Shown: positions 14,001 through 23,880 of the stretch, in pieces
How the letters are laid out: every line of letters starts with the position of its first letter
Numbering within the stretch: the stretch's first letter is position 1
Source of the DNA: Pagrus major
Taxonomy: Eukaryota; Chordata; Actinopteri; Spariformes; Sparidae
Direction of reading: 5' to 3'
Assembly (NCBI RefSeq): GCF_040436345.1
Contig: NC_133220.1
Span: forward strand, 11,477,664 to 11,541,663
DNA: 64,000 nucleotides
Notes under the pieces: model-generated
Databases searched by the model: none
What the model was told of the DNA's origin: nothing
Seen by the model: the letters and a program-made list of their open reading frames with translations, nothing else
Made by a program: the position numbers and the translations under genes

Positions 14001-16886
14001 GGAAAAAAATGCTGTTTTAAGGCCCTTTAATACTCTGAGGTTCTGTTTCAAACCAGCTTTTATTTATTGCTTTCTCTCGGGCATCTGGTAAAACTTGAGA
14101 GATTTCCTCAATACGACTTCTTCTGTTATCAATCTAAGAAACGAAGTCAAGAGCTAAAAATAAGTTGGTGCACAGTGAAAGGATTGTCTCAGCTTCATAA
14201 GTGCATTTATTCACACATGCAGCGGCTTCAAACCACAGGCTTCATCAGGCGGGCTTGTACACAACCGTGAATAATTAATTTATGAGGGAAACACAAACAT
14301 CTCAGTGTCAGCGTGCAACAACTTTTCTTTTTTTTTTTTTTCATTGTACGTTTCTTTGCACATAAAGCAATCCTATTATGTTAACCGAAGGCACAATATC
14401 TTGCTTTCTTCAGAGGTCTCATAGCCTAAAATTACTCTCAAGGTTCATTCACCTCGACGCCCTCGGCAGACAAACAGTTTTATTTCCTTAACATAATAAT
14501 CCTTGACTTGTAAATCTCTAAATACGTCTTAAAAGTCTTTAATTCTCGGTTGGTTTCGTGTGCACTGAACCCTCAGACATGCAGTCATTTGAAGCTTTTT
14601 CAAGAAGGTTAGAAGTGCACACAACCTTTTTTCAGTATCTCACCTCTCACGCAGCACTTCTTATTTTTGTTTTATGGAGTTAAAAATACTTACCGCCTCT
14701 CTTGTTAGACTTTAATTCTCAGTTCCTGTTCAAGCACCTCTCAGCTCAGCATTACAGAAATTTTATCAGGTCTCTTTTTCCCGAGCTTAGCTCGTGTTGT
14801 GAGTCACTCTAAATAAGTGGTTCAAAACATGTGAATGAACATGAGCAGCTTTACTGCCGGAAACAGAGGTTATGCCTCTCGTGTGCCGGCATACATCTGT
14901 CAGTCTTTCAGAACTCAACACACAAAATGCTGACTGCCTTCTTTTTGCAGAGTAGTTTTATAAATAATGGCAGCATAATGAATAAAAAAATGATTAATAA
15001 TATGTCTTTCTGTCACAGGTGAAGGTTTATAACTTGGATGAAAACAAACACAGCCCTGATGACGTCTTGGTCATGGGCACAGATGGATTGTGGGACGTGA
15101 CGACGGACAGGGAAGTGGCAGATGCTGTGACAGCCTACTTATCCTGCTGTGACCCCTCTGATCCCATGAGGTAGGCAGTCTGCCAAATAATCCTTTACAT
15201 TAGGATTTTGTTCTCGCTATATGTTCAGTCATGAGACCATGTTCAGAAAAATGACATGAAAGCTGCAGTTTCATAAATCCAATGTATTGTAACAGCTGTT
15301 CTGTTGTACTCAGTACGTCCACTAGGAGTTGACAAATACTACAAAATTCAGCTCATAGTTACAGTTCGGTATGTTCAATGTATGTAGTATAGAGTTTAAC
15401 GTAGAACAGATGTAAGTACATGTTAAAGCGTGTTAATTGTAGAAGTATTCAGATTCTGCACTACTAATACCACACTATTAAAATACTCTTTTACAAGTAA
15501 TAGTGCTGCATTGAAAATGTTACTTCAGTAAAAGTATTTAAGTATCATCAGCAAAATGTGAGCTTGTTTTAACTATTTTATACACTGTTGGGTACTTAAA
15601 TCTATAGTAATGCATCATTTTCTTTAAGATCATCATATTGTTTGTAGCGTTGCTGTCCTGTGAGAACCTGTATATTTAAAAATACATATTTTCATGGTGA
15701 CAGAAGAGAAACAGCCTGTTTTCAGCGTTGTGACTGTTCATTTTACTGCTAATCAAAGAGGGTTTTTAGATAGTTTATTCAGTTTAGGTAGAAGAAGTTC
15801 ATCACAAACATGCAAAATCACCACACCTGGTACAAGGACTTAAAATATGTACTGAGGTGCAGAAGTTGAGTAAATGTTCTTAGTCACATTTTAAAAAAAA
15901 TGTTTATATCCAGTCCAGTTATAATTATACACTCACTCTAGGCAAAGTTGCCAGATATTGCAAGATAAATAAGCAACCATGTCAATGGAAAAGAAGCAAC
16001 TTGGCTCTTAAAGCCTTAAACAGGCAGAAATGTCTCTTTATGGATTATACTCTATATACAGTATATGTGTGACCTGTTTTGCATTTCATAAGAAACCCTT
16101 TAAAAAACACTGGACCTTTTTAAATTTTAAATTTTTCCTAACTGTTAAGGAATAAAAACAAATGCACAAAAAAAAGAGGAATTAATAAATTAGGCCTGAT
16201 GAATGAAAAGAAGTAGTAGCATGTAATGTTCATAAAGGCTAATAAACTGAGCATGTAAACCATCAGGAGTTACATAACCCAGTACTAGTCATTTTAATAA
16301 TATAATTACATGTCCTATATCAAGTACTTTAGGTAGAATCCAGTCCTTCAAAGCAGCTTCGTTCTCCCACTCTTTGTTATATTTTTTTGCCATATTTCAC
16401 CCACTTCATCCATGGCATTGTTAGCCAAGAAGCTAATCCATCCGCAAACTTTTTTGATTTGAAATATCCCTCCGTGTTTGTGTTGTGTATGTGTGTGGAG
16501 GGAACAGGATTGTAAATGGATCCTGCAACCAGAAAGAACAGGCATGTACGCTTTATTATACGGGAGAGACAGGACACATAGGAGCAAAGGCCAAAGAAAC
16601 AACTACACTTGAATTAAGGAAGAAACCGAAGCAGCTGAAATCATATTAAACCAGCTTTATTTTGTCTGATACAGTTACTTGATTATTTTATACGTGTGTT
16701 GTGTATCTCACTGTTTAAACGTCTCCGCTGTGTGACAGGTATACGCTGGCAGCCCAGGACCTGCTGATGAGGTCACGAGGGGTGCTTAAAGAGCGCGGCT
16801 GGCGGTTACCCAATGAGAGACTGGGCTCAGGCGATGACATCACCGTGTTTGTTGTCCCACTGGCGGGGCTCGAGTTAGAGACATGA
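6798..16886 (+). CDS. ppm1j: ppm1j, PP2C-type Ser/Thr phosphatase (5' partial, 9 exons)
   Basis: This is a metal-dependent PPM/PP2C phosphatase of the PPM1H/J/M group. Exons: 6798-6912, 8658-8987, 10868-10980, 11212-11296, 11730-11848, 12755-12818, 13164-13271, 15019-15170, 16739-16886 (TGA at 16884). All junctions are GT-AG and phase-consistent, giving 410 residues. The first base completes a codon from an exon left of the window, which should supply roughly the first 100 residues. Visible motifs are NEDQ with the first metal Asp (6832), VFDGHAG (Asp at 8697), ANAGDSR, ATIGVTRGLGDHD, GTDGLWDV (Asp at 15082) and GSGDDI (Asp at 16833), so the metal-binding residues look intact. Phrases such as GFLRPELLG and KPFLSC fit PPM1J better than PPM1H, and the rhoc neighbour supports this. 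Members of this group dephosphorylate Ser/Thr in the cytosol; the substrate cannot be read here. Confidence 0.93.
7440..7690. repeat. Dispersed repeat fragment in ppm1j intron
   Basis: It resembles 5140-5300 and continues with 'ggcaacaaactcgactgcaa' and 'atgttgctccttatctgcag'. The layout looks like a multi-copy fish interspersed repeat. The family assignment is open. Confidence 0.4.
8024..8065. repeat. CA dinucleotide microsatellite
   Basis: About 21 CA units in the intron before the ppm1j exon at 8658. This array type is common in fish genomes and is likely length-polymorphic. Confidence 0.95.
9180..9560. repeat. Old interspersed repeat with two internal related segments
   Basis: Two related stretches occur in tandem: 'ttgaaatatctaaaatactt' with 'aaattaggtacac', and 'ttaaatatctcaacagctct' with 'aaatttggtacac', each followed by text about a small catalogue of A/T-rich words. 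A 108-codon frame at 9097-9423 lies here and is not considered a gene. It sits in the ppm1j intron between exons at 8658 and 10868. Confidence 0.4.
11995..12385. repeat. Probable interspersed element in ppm1j intron
   Basis: The segment opens with 'gttcacccagaaatgaac' and 'attatttactcaccctcaag', a start I recognise as typical of a multi-copy teleost repeat. It continues with 'tggagcttcacggcaaaaga' and 'agtgttgcagcattcttc'. No ORF or terminal repeat is clear. The assignment rests on pattern memory only. Confidence 0.4.
13139..13160. repeat. GT-rich tract abutting a ppm1j splice acceptor
   Basis: A near-perfect GT tract ('gtgtgtgcgtgtgtgtgtgt') ends a few bases before the CAG acceptor at 13161-13163. 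It replaces the usual pyrimidine tract of the exon that encodes ATIGVTRGLGDHD. Confidence 0.85.
15415..15900. repeat. Probable interspersed repeat in last ppm1j intron
   Basis: The text contains 'gaagtattcagattctgcac', 'actaataccacactattaaa', 'acttcagtaaaagtatttaa' and 'gtatcatcagcaaaatgtga'. This resembles a high-copy teleost dispersed repeat rich in 'agtaaaagta'. There is no coding content. Confidence 0.45.
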
Positions 16887-17262
16887 CAAGGTGCTGCAGC
16901 AACCAGTGAGACTTCAGGGTCCCTTCAAGCTCCCTAAACCCTGGACTGATGGAGGGAGCGAGGGAAGAGAAAACACCTTTGTCATAGAGAAGACTCGGAT
17001 CTGAGCAGCACCTTCATCAACCCACCAGACTGGACCCGGTCGCAGCCGCTTCACCTCAACCCAGTCATGTAACAAAAGACTTTCAGCGACATCATCCGAG
17101 AAGTCACACACTCTCTCTCCCAGACCTGCTGTTTGTGACGGTTGCCAGTGAGAATTAAACCCCTGTCGTATTTTTGTTTCCGGCTACCGAACTGCTACTC
17201 AATCCTTTGAATGGATTGTCCATTTTCATGTCATGCCCTAAATGTTACTGTTTTGTAAAAAC

Positions 17263-17268
17263 AATAAA
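17263..17268 (+). terminator. Proximal AATAAA polyadenylation signal, ppm1j
   Basis: A canonical hexamer about 380 bases after the ppm1j stop, in an A-rich context. Usage is inferred. Confidence 0.4.
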
Positions 17269-17326
17269 AAACAACAAAAAAAAACCCAACAAAAAAAACA
17301 AAGCATCCTGCAGTTTCACAATCAAA

Positions 17327-17532
17327 TACAAGCCTGATCCCAAAAGAGTTGGGATGCTGTGGTTCTTCAGCAGGCATTAAACTAAAAATATGTGCATATT
17401 TACAAGAAAAAACAATAACGTTTATCAGTTTGAACATGAAATCACAGGTTGCAATATAAGTTGCAAATGATTGCATCCTGTTTTTACCTACATTTTACAC
17501 AGCGTCCCATTTTCTTGGGGATCACGGTTGTA
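17327..17532. mobile_element. MITE with 34-bp terminal inverted repeats
   Basis: The left end 17327-17360 begins TACAAGCCTGATCCC. The reverse complement of the right end 17499-17532 begins TACAACCGTGATCCC. The two 34-base ends match at most positions, including TGGGA-GCTGT at the inner edge. The 206-bp body has no ORF, so this is a nonautonomous DNA transposon. A TA at each outer edge suggests a TA target duplication of the Tc1/mariner kind; that superfamily call is tentative. It lies in the ppm1j 3'UTR or just beyond the proximal poly(A) signal. Confidence 0.8.
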
Positions 17533-17779
17533 TCGTGAGGGGATTGCAGGCGAGAATGTGAGGAAACCAAAGAGATGCCGTTATGGCATAAGGATGGACA
17601 TCTGTAAAATACATACATAAAAAATAAAATACAAAAAAATCATTAGATTCATGTCTGTACATTAAAGAAGCATGTAGGAAATAAAAAACAGAGGAATGGA
17701 CCTTTTTCAGCTCTGGACCCAAACAGAATCAGTTGAGTCTTTTTGCTGCTGTACTTCCTTTTCTTAACGATGAACGAAT

Positions 17780-18065
17780 GACAACTACAGCCGCGACGAT
17801 TACTTGATTCTAAAGAAGATTTTGATAATCGATTAATTGTTTCGGTCATTTATCAAGCATAAAAATGTCAAACATTTGCTGGTTCCAGCGTCTTAAAATG
17901 TAAGAATTTGCTGCTTTTATTTGTCATTTATGATTGTAAATAAAGAGTCTTTAGGTTTTGGATTGTCGGTCGGACAAAAGAAGCAATTTCAAGACGTCAG
18001 TTTTGACATTTTATCGACTAAACAATTAATCCATGATGAAAATACTCGTCAGTCGCAGCCCGAAC
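17780..18065. repeat. Dispersed repeat of the 'cgattaat' family
   Basis: It contains 'gattttgataatcgattaat', 'ataaaaatgtcaaac', 'gaatttgctgctttt' and a distal 'tatcgactaaacaattaat'. The same words recur in the same order at 26155-26445 and partly at 22981-23860 and 51280-51400. The ends 'ctacagccgcgacgatta' and 'cgtcagtcgcagcccgaa' suggest short terminal inverted similarity, as in a MITE. Confidence 0.6.
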
Positions 18066-18639
18066 GACGTCACCTTTGGCACTGTTGCACATGCTCTGTG
18101 GTAGCCTGTTGATTTGTGATGTCTTTTTCTTGAATGTGCTCATAGATGATTTGTTTTATTTTTCGACATTACAATAACGAGGACAGAGGGTTATATTTGT
18201 GTTCGGTAAACAAAAAATGAAGGAATGGGATCATCTGTTTGATTTGACGACATGTTTTCACGATTTAACCCTCGGAGGAGAAAGTAATTTGTTCTCAGTA
18301 AACGTCTCGGTATTGTAAGATGTGATAAGCTTCACACATATGCCTTATTCAAAGATGAAAGGGACTTGAGAGCTTTTTTCTTCAGATGCACTAAATTTGA
18401 TCCTTGTAGAAGTGGTGGAAGAACATTGTATGCCCTTAAATGTACCGTATACCTCTTTTGTACCATTTTTGTTACATGTCATGTTATTTAGATTATCCAT
18501 ATATATTTTTAAAAGACAACTTTGGTTGTAAGCAGTATCAGAAGTTTTATTTTTCTGTTTCTATCCATTACTGTTTGTTTAGAGAGACGGTGTGAGCTAC
18601 CAAAATGTGAGGTAGAGGGATAATGTGTACCAGTTTAGA

Positions 18640-18645
18640 AATAAA
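18640..18645 (+). terminator. Distal AATAAA polyadenylation signal, ppm1j
   Basis: A canonical hexamer about 1.75 kb after the ppm1j stop. It is the last good signal before the intergenic region. Confidence 0.5.
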
Positions 18646-18659
18646 TCTGATTTTTCCCA

Positions 18660-20450
18660 TTTGCTTTGAACTTGTTTATTTCCATTCCGTCTGAGAAGGA
18701 AATGAACCTTTGGAGTGGCGAACAAATGACTCACTGATGATTACACCGTGTGACTGAGAGGAAAGTTCAGTTCCTTAATATCTACTTCCCTGATACCGAC
18801 TCCTTGCATTCACATTATGAGCATAACACATTTAAAAGACATCATTCATTTAGTGCGAGCAGAAATTCCCAGTATGTTTTCTCAAATATTGAATGTCAGG
18901 AGGCAGAAAAATGTTAAACAACAGGAAAATATTCTTCATATAGGCTCAAGTTCAGTAACATAAGCACAAAGCATTCATATTAATTGTCTTTGCCTCCTCA
19001 TTAACAATAAAAATATATCTATATTCTCTGACCTTGTTAAAACCTGAGATATAGATAAATAGATAGTTGTGAAGCCATAAACTGGTCTTGCTCTTTTGAT
19101 GAAGATGACAAAATACTTATTACAAAGAATTATTATTCATTTGAATAAAATATGTTTCACATATGTTATCCTCCAGGACAATACTTAAGTTTACAGTCTA
19201 TTTGACTCCATAGTAACAAACTGTTATAAAACTAAAACTACACAAATCCAAACAGACTAATATGGGAGGGATGATGCAGCATTGTTACTGTATAAAGAGC
19301 AGAATGAAAATCTTGTTTTACATTCGTTTTACATCATTTCAAAATGACGTTTATTAAAAAGTCTCCTAAAACCAGAAAAGTCATGTAGTATCAAGCTGAT
19401 TAAACACTGCTAAGTATATTTAATTTAAGTAAAAGGTCCGAAGTCTCCAGAACATTTGGGTTAATGGACCTTAGAGGCATTTAAAGTCATAAAGTATCAC
19501 CCACACATGTGCCTCCTTGTGTGCCAACATCTCCATAGCACTACCAGAGGTCAAAAAGTCCACAGGGCTCTTTAACCCTCTTTGTGTGTGCAGGTCCTTT
19601 AATCAATAACAGTGATCATATTTTATAAGCTGCTGTGTATTTTGAGAGTGAAATCTTTATTTGTAAAGCAACTGTGAGCTATAGCTGAAAATTAAAGACC
19701 GCAAGGAGGCTCCCTCTGAGAGGTTGTGACGAAAAAGCATAAAAGTACAACACAAGAAACTCAGACATTGTTCTTAATGACAGGATTTGAGAATATGCAT
19801 TAAGGCTAGCTACTAATCAATTAAAAACATAATATCAGTTTTGTTTTTCTTGTTTCATTTTCTATATTATTTAATATTCAGACATGTTAATGCTGAATGT
19901 CCAGTTTTGGTCACATCTGAGATAAACAACACAGCCAGCAGCCTGCAGGAAGTAAGAGTCGGTTCTGATCCAAGTGAATGGTTTTCTTTCCTTGATGTCA
20001 GAGGGCAACACTGGTGAGATCCACACCCATCCCTCCTGTTGCACGAGTCTTCTTGTACTACGGATGATGTCATCTTCGACCGGGGAAGGGAGGAGGGACC
20101 TGGGTGACTCCAGTGGCTGCAGCAGCTCCGTCAAGTTAGGTAGAAGTAACCGTGACAACACCGGAAGTACGAGCAGTAGCCTTCAAAATCATAGAGGGGA
20201 AGATTTGTGAGGACCCCGAGGACCTGTTCAGTAGTCATATTATTTTATTGGTATGTATTGGTCCTGTATCTAACCGAGTCAAAAAGTTTGACATTGAATT
20301 TGTATTAGAATTATTTATATACAGTGAAATAAATGTAGTAAAACAAAATGAAATCGTTAAAAAAAGCTAATTTATTTCTTAATTTCTTTTCAATGAAAAT
20401 ATAATCCCTCCTCATAACTTTTAAGCAATGAAATACTGACAACCAGACTA
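18660..20450. other. Intergenic sequence between ppm1j and rhoc
   Basis: I see no exon with splice signals and recognisable protein here. A slightly GC-richer patch at 19960-20215 has open frames on both strands but no family similarity I can name. The rest is A/T-rich. Confidence 0.5.
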
Positions 20451-22010
20451 AAAGGAGAAAAACATAATAAAAAACACTGTTTTTTTTTTTGCGAGTGAGT
20501 TGTATTTTTTTGAAAAAAATTTTGTGAAACCAGTAAAAAAAAATCACGCAAATTGTTTTTCTGTGTGGAACACAGTGAAAAAAAAATTGTAAAAAAAAGA
20601 AAAAAAAAAGTTTTCTCCTGAAACAAAAAAATTCTTGTGAGAAAAATTTCTTGTGAAAATTATTTTCTCTCAGTAAACTGTTTGTTGTTTGTTTGTTTAA
20701 TTTGCTTTTGTTCCTTTATGTTTGTTTATTTTTTCCATCTGTGAAAAAAAAAATTATGTAGTGACATTTTTTTAATGAAAAAATAAGTTTTTTTTCTGTG
20801 TGTGGAACTGTGTGGAAAAAAAAGTCTCGGAAAAAATTCCACTTTTTTCCCTCCTTTTCACATGTTTTCACAGATGGAAAAAAAAATTAAGGAACTTATC
20901 CTGGCAAAACTTTTTCAATCATCAAAACAAATTTCAGGAGAAAGGAAAAATGTTCATATGTGAAACCAAGTGAAAAAAATTATAATGTCACAAGTATTTT
21001 TTTTCCCCTCTCAGTTCCACACTCAGAAAAAAAAAAATCACTGGTTCCACATATGATTTTTTTTTCAGTTTCCTTATTTTTTTTCCATCTGTGAAAACAT
21101 GTGAAAAAATGTTTTTCTCAGGAGAATTTTTTTGTGAAACCAGTAAAAAAAAAATCACGAGAAAAAACTTTTTTTTACGTGTGTGGCACTCAGTGATTAA
21201 AAAAATCTCGGGAAACAAAAAATTTCTTGTGAGAAAAGAATTCTCAAGAAAAATGTTTGCGAAAATGATTATCTCTCGGTACACTGTTTGTTGTTTGTTT
21301 GTTTAATTGTTTTTGTTGCTTTGTGTTCCTTTATTTTTACATCTGTGAAAAAAAAAATTTAATGAGAAAAAAAGTTTTTTTTCTGTGTGTGGAACTGAAA
21401 CAGAAAAAAAAAAGTTTTCATTCAGTTACTTTTTAATTTTTTTTTCCATCTGTGAAAACAATTCTGGAAAAAAAAATATTACGTGTGAAACAAGTGTAAA
21501 AAAGAATGTTCACAAGAAAAAACATATTTTTTCCATGTGAAACCGAGTGAAAATATTTTTTTCTTTTTTTTTTTTTTGGACGGTTTTCGCAGATGGAAAA
21601 AAAATTCAGGAACTTAAAAAGATTATCCTGACAAAACTTTTTCATAAATACATAACACAGGTGAAAAATAAATTTATATCAGACTTGATAAAAAAAAAAT
21701 TCATGAGAAAGAATGTTTTTTCCACTCAGAAAACACTTTTGAAAACACTTTGTGTTTTCTATTCTTTTTTACAATATTTTCCTTCATTTTTTTCCCCATC
21801 TGTGAAAACGTGAAAAAAAAAGTCATGTATGAAATTAGTGAAAAAAAAGTTTTTTCCCCTTGTGTGGAACAGAATAAAAAATACATTTTGTGATTTTTTT
21901 TTTCACTTGGTTTCACATGAAAACGTTTTTTTTCTCCTGAAAAATATTTTTTTCCCCACATTTTCACAGATGGAAAAAAATAAGGAACTTGGAATTATTA
22001 TTTTCAAGTC
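20450..22010. repeat. A/T-rich complex satellite with inverted motif copies
   Basis: About 1.55 kb of alternating A and T runs punctuated by recurring words. The core 'ccatctgtgaaaa' occurs (some copies one base off) near 20735, 21085, 21340, 21446 and 21796. Its reverse form 'ttttcacagatggaaaa' occurs near 20865, 21583 and 21961. Further recurring words are 'gtgtgtggaac', 'gtgaaaccagtaaaaaaa', 'ctcaggagaa', 'cttgtgagaaaa' and 'ggaactt'. Inverted copies are interleaved, so single strands could fold extensively. Lys/Phe-rich frames on both strands are by-products of A and T runs. Confidence 0.8.
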
Positions 22011-22038
22011 ATAAACACAAGCTATATATAGCGATATA

Positions 22039-22041
<3 letters not shown>

Positions 22042-22107
<66 letters not shown>
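22042..22107. repeat. Long TA microsatellite
   Basis: About 33 TA units, directly after the A/T-rich array and about 100 bases before the inferred rhoc first exon. Confidence 0.95.
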
Positions 22108-22109
<2 letters not shown>

Positions 22110-22199
22110 ACATTTAATTTTTATCTCTGTAATTATTTATTTATGTAAAAGTTTTGTGGTTTTCTTTTTATGATGGGAGGCATTGATGGCCTCTGCTCG

Positions 22200-22436
22200 T
22201 TTTATTTTGAAAGTCCTGAGCGGAACTAGCTGTCTGTTAGCCTAGCCTAGCTTGTCGCTGGTGTCGGTGGGAGGATCTTGCTCGCCTGCCCCGTTTCTCA
22301 GCACCCTCTCCGTAAAATTAGCGAATACTGCAGCAAGAAGTGAGCGTGTGTGTGTCTCTGTGTGTGTGTCACGATCAAGAGGAAAGAGCAAGCGGGGATT
22401 AATATTAATAAAAACGTCTCATCCGGCTGCTGACAG
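22200..22436 (+). other. rhoc: Inferred noncoding first exon of rhoc
   Basis: A GC-richer island with several CpGs in otherwise A/T-rich DNA. It ends in a good splice donor, CTGACAG|GTAATT, after 22436. It lies upstream of and collinear with the rhoc coding exons. RHO genes typically have one or more noncoding 5' exons and begin coding a few bases after an acceptor, as here at 31812. The 5' edge is a guess, and the assignment to rhoc is inference without transcript data. Confidence 0.45.
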
Positions 22437-22980
22437 GTAATTATGACACGGAGGCTGTAGTTTGACTCAATGTTCTCATTATTTGACACAAGTCGACAGT
22501 CTAATTATAGCTCACTTACTTGGGTGAGAGAACAAGGTGGTGGCTTGTCCTCACACTAACATTCGCCTTTTCCCTTGCTCAGGTTAGTAGTTTAATCCCT
22601 GAGCTGGTGCCGGAGTGCAAACGGTGTGGCTGCTAGTTGTCAGGGCGTGTTTCTCTACAACTGTTGATAGCTTCATTGTTGGTAGTTTCAAAGTCAAAGC
22701 AGCAGATCAGATCCTGTTGGCATGTACAGTCTGTCCGACTGCTGCGACCTCAATAAGCAACTCCGCATGGCAAATCTCCTAATGAGCCATTTCTATTCCT
22801 GGGAACTCTTAATTTCCTCATTATCGAGACTCCCTCTGCTTGTTTTCAACTGCTAACAGTGGTTTTCAAACGCAGCAAGACATGTGGGGGTGACATTTGA
22901 AAACAGAGGTGAGTCATTTAGTCTGAATTTTTGGATACATTGTGTTAAAAGAAAAGATCTGAATTCACATGGGGGATCAT

Positions 22981-23880
22981 CCAGGGCTTTTAATGTGACT
23001 TAAGTAGGAGTCATTCATTGTAAGTAATAGGATTCACATAAAAAATAATAGAAATAGATTGTGATCATCCTCCTCAGTTTGTCCAAATCTATTTGAAAAT
23101 AAACCTCTATGTTGCATTCAAGAAAAATATGTTCTTGGTGCACCTGCAGATGGATGTCAAGTGCAACAGAAACTGAAAATACATAGTTTTAAACCATTTT
23201 TAGCCAATAGAGTAATTATTTAAGCAGTTTATCAAGCAAAAATGCCAAATATTCTTTCTCTGTTTTATATCATGATTCATCGAATATCTTTGTGAGACAG
23301 AACAACAGATGACATTTTATGTCTAAATGGGCTCTGGCATGTCCAACTACTCACATTTTTTCACTATTTTCTAACATTTCGTTGACTAAACAATCAAAAC
23401 AGTCAATCGTCAGAATAATCGAAAATGAATAAGGTTGCAACCCTGAGCCTAAATTGTGCCTGAAATACATTTCAGGGCTTTTAATCTTATTTAAATAAGA
23501 AGGTCCCATTCATGATAACTTATTGTCCAAATCTATTGGAAATTAAACATATATGTGGCGTTCAAGAAAAATATGTTCTTGGTGCACCTGCAGATGGATG
23601 TCAAGTGCAACAAAAACTGAAAATGCATAGTGTTAAACCATTTTTAACCACTAGAGTTATTATAGAGTAATTAATTATAAAGCAAAAATGTCAAATAACA
23701 ACAACAACAAATGAAGTTTGATGTCTAAATGGGCTCTGGCATGTCCACCAATTCTAATTTTTTTCACTATTTTCAAACATTTTGTTGACCAAACAATCAA
23801 AACAGTCAATCGTATATTGAATAATCAATAATGAATATGGTTGCAGCCCTGAACATTGATTTTTTTTATGTTTTAAATGT
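22981..23880. repeat. Imperfect tandem duplication, two units of about 400-470 bp
   Basis: Unit 1 (about 22981-23447) and unit 2 (about 23471-23860) share text in the same order. Both have 'cagggcttttaat', 'ttgtccaaatctatt', 'ttcttggtgcacctgcagat' (23132 and 23576), 'tctaaatgggctctggcatg' (23322 and 23724) and 'aaacaatcaaaacagtcaat'. The offset falls from about 490 to 400 bases along the unit because of deletions in unit 2. Each unit ends near 'gttgca(a/g)ccctga', a typical end of the 'cgattaat' repeat family. Confidence 0.85.

Larger units (their letters stand above)
16887..18660 (+). other. ppm1j: ppm1j 3'UTR (inferred)
   Basis: The sequence after the TGA has no supported gene and carries two AATAAA signals, at 17263-17268 and 18640-18645. 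The second would give a 3'UTR of about 1.77 kb. The region includes a 206-bp MITE (17327-17532) and an older repeat (17780-18065). Use of the proximal signal would exclude both. Confidence 0.55.

Noticed and set aside
19871..20215. Two opposite-strand frames in a GC-richer intergenic patch
   Set aside because: No domain, no consistent splice sites, both strands equally open. Possibly a repeat fragment.
20311..21967. Overlapping Lys/Phe-rich open frames on both strands
   Set aside because: They arise from A and T runs of the repeat array, lack any domain and occur on both strands at once.
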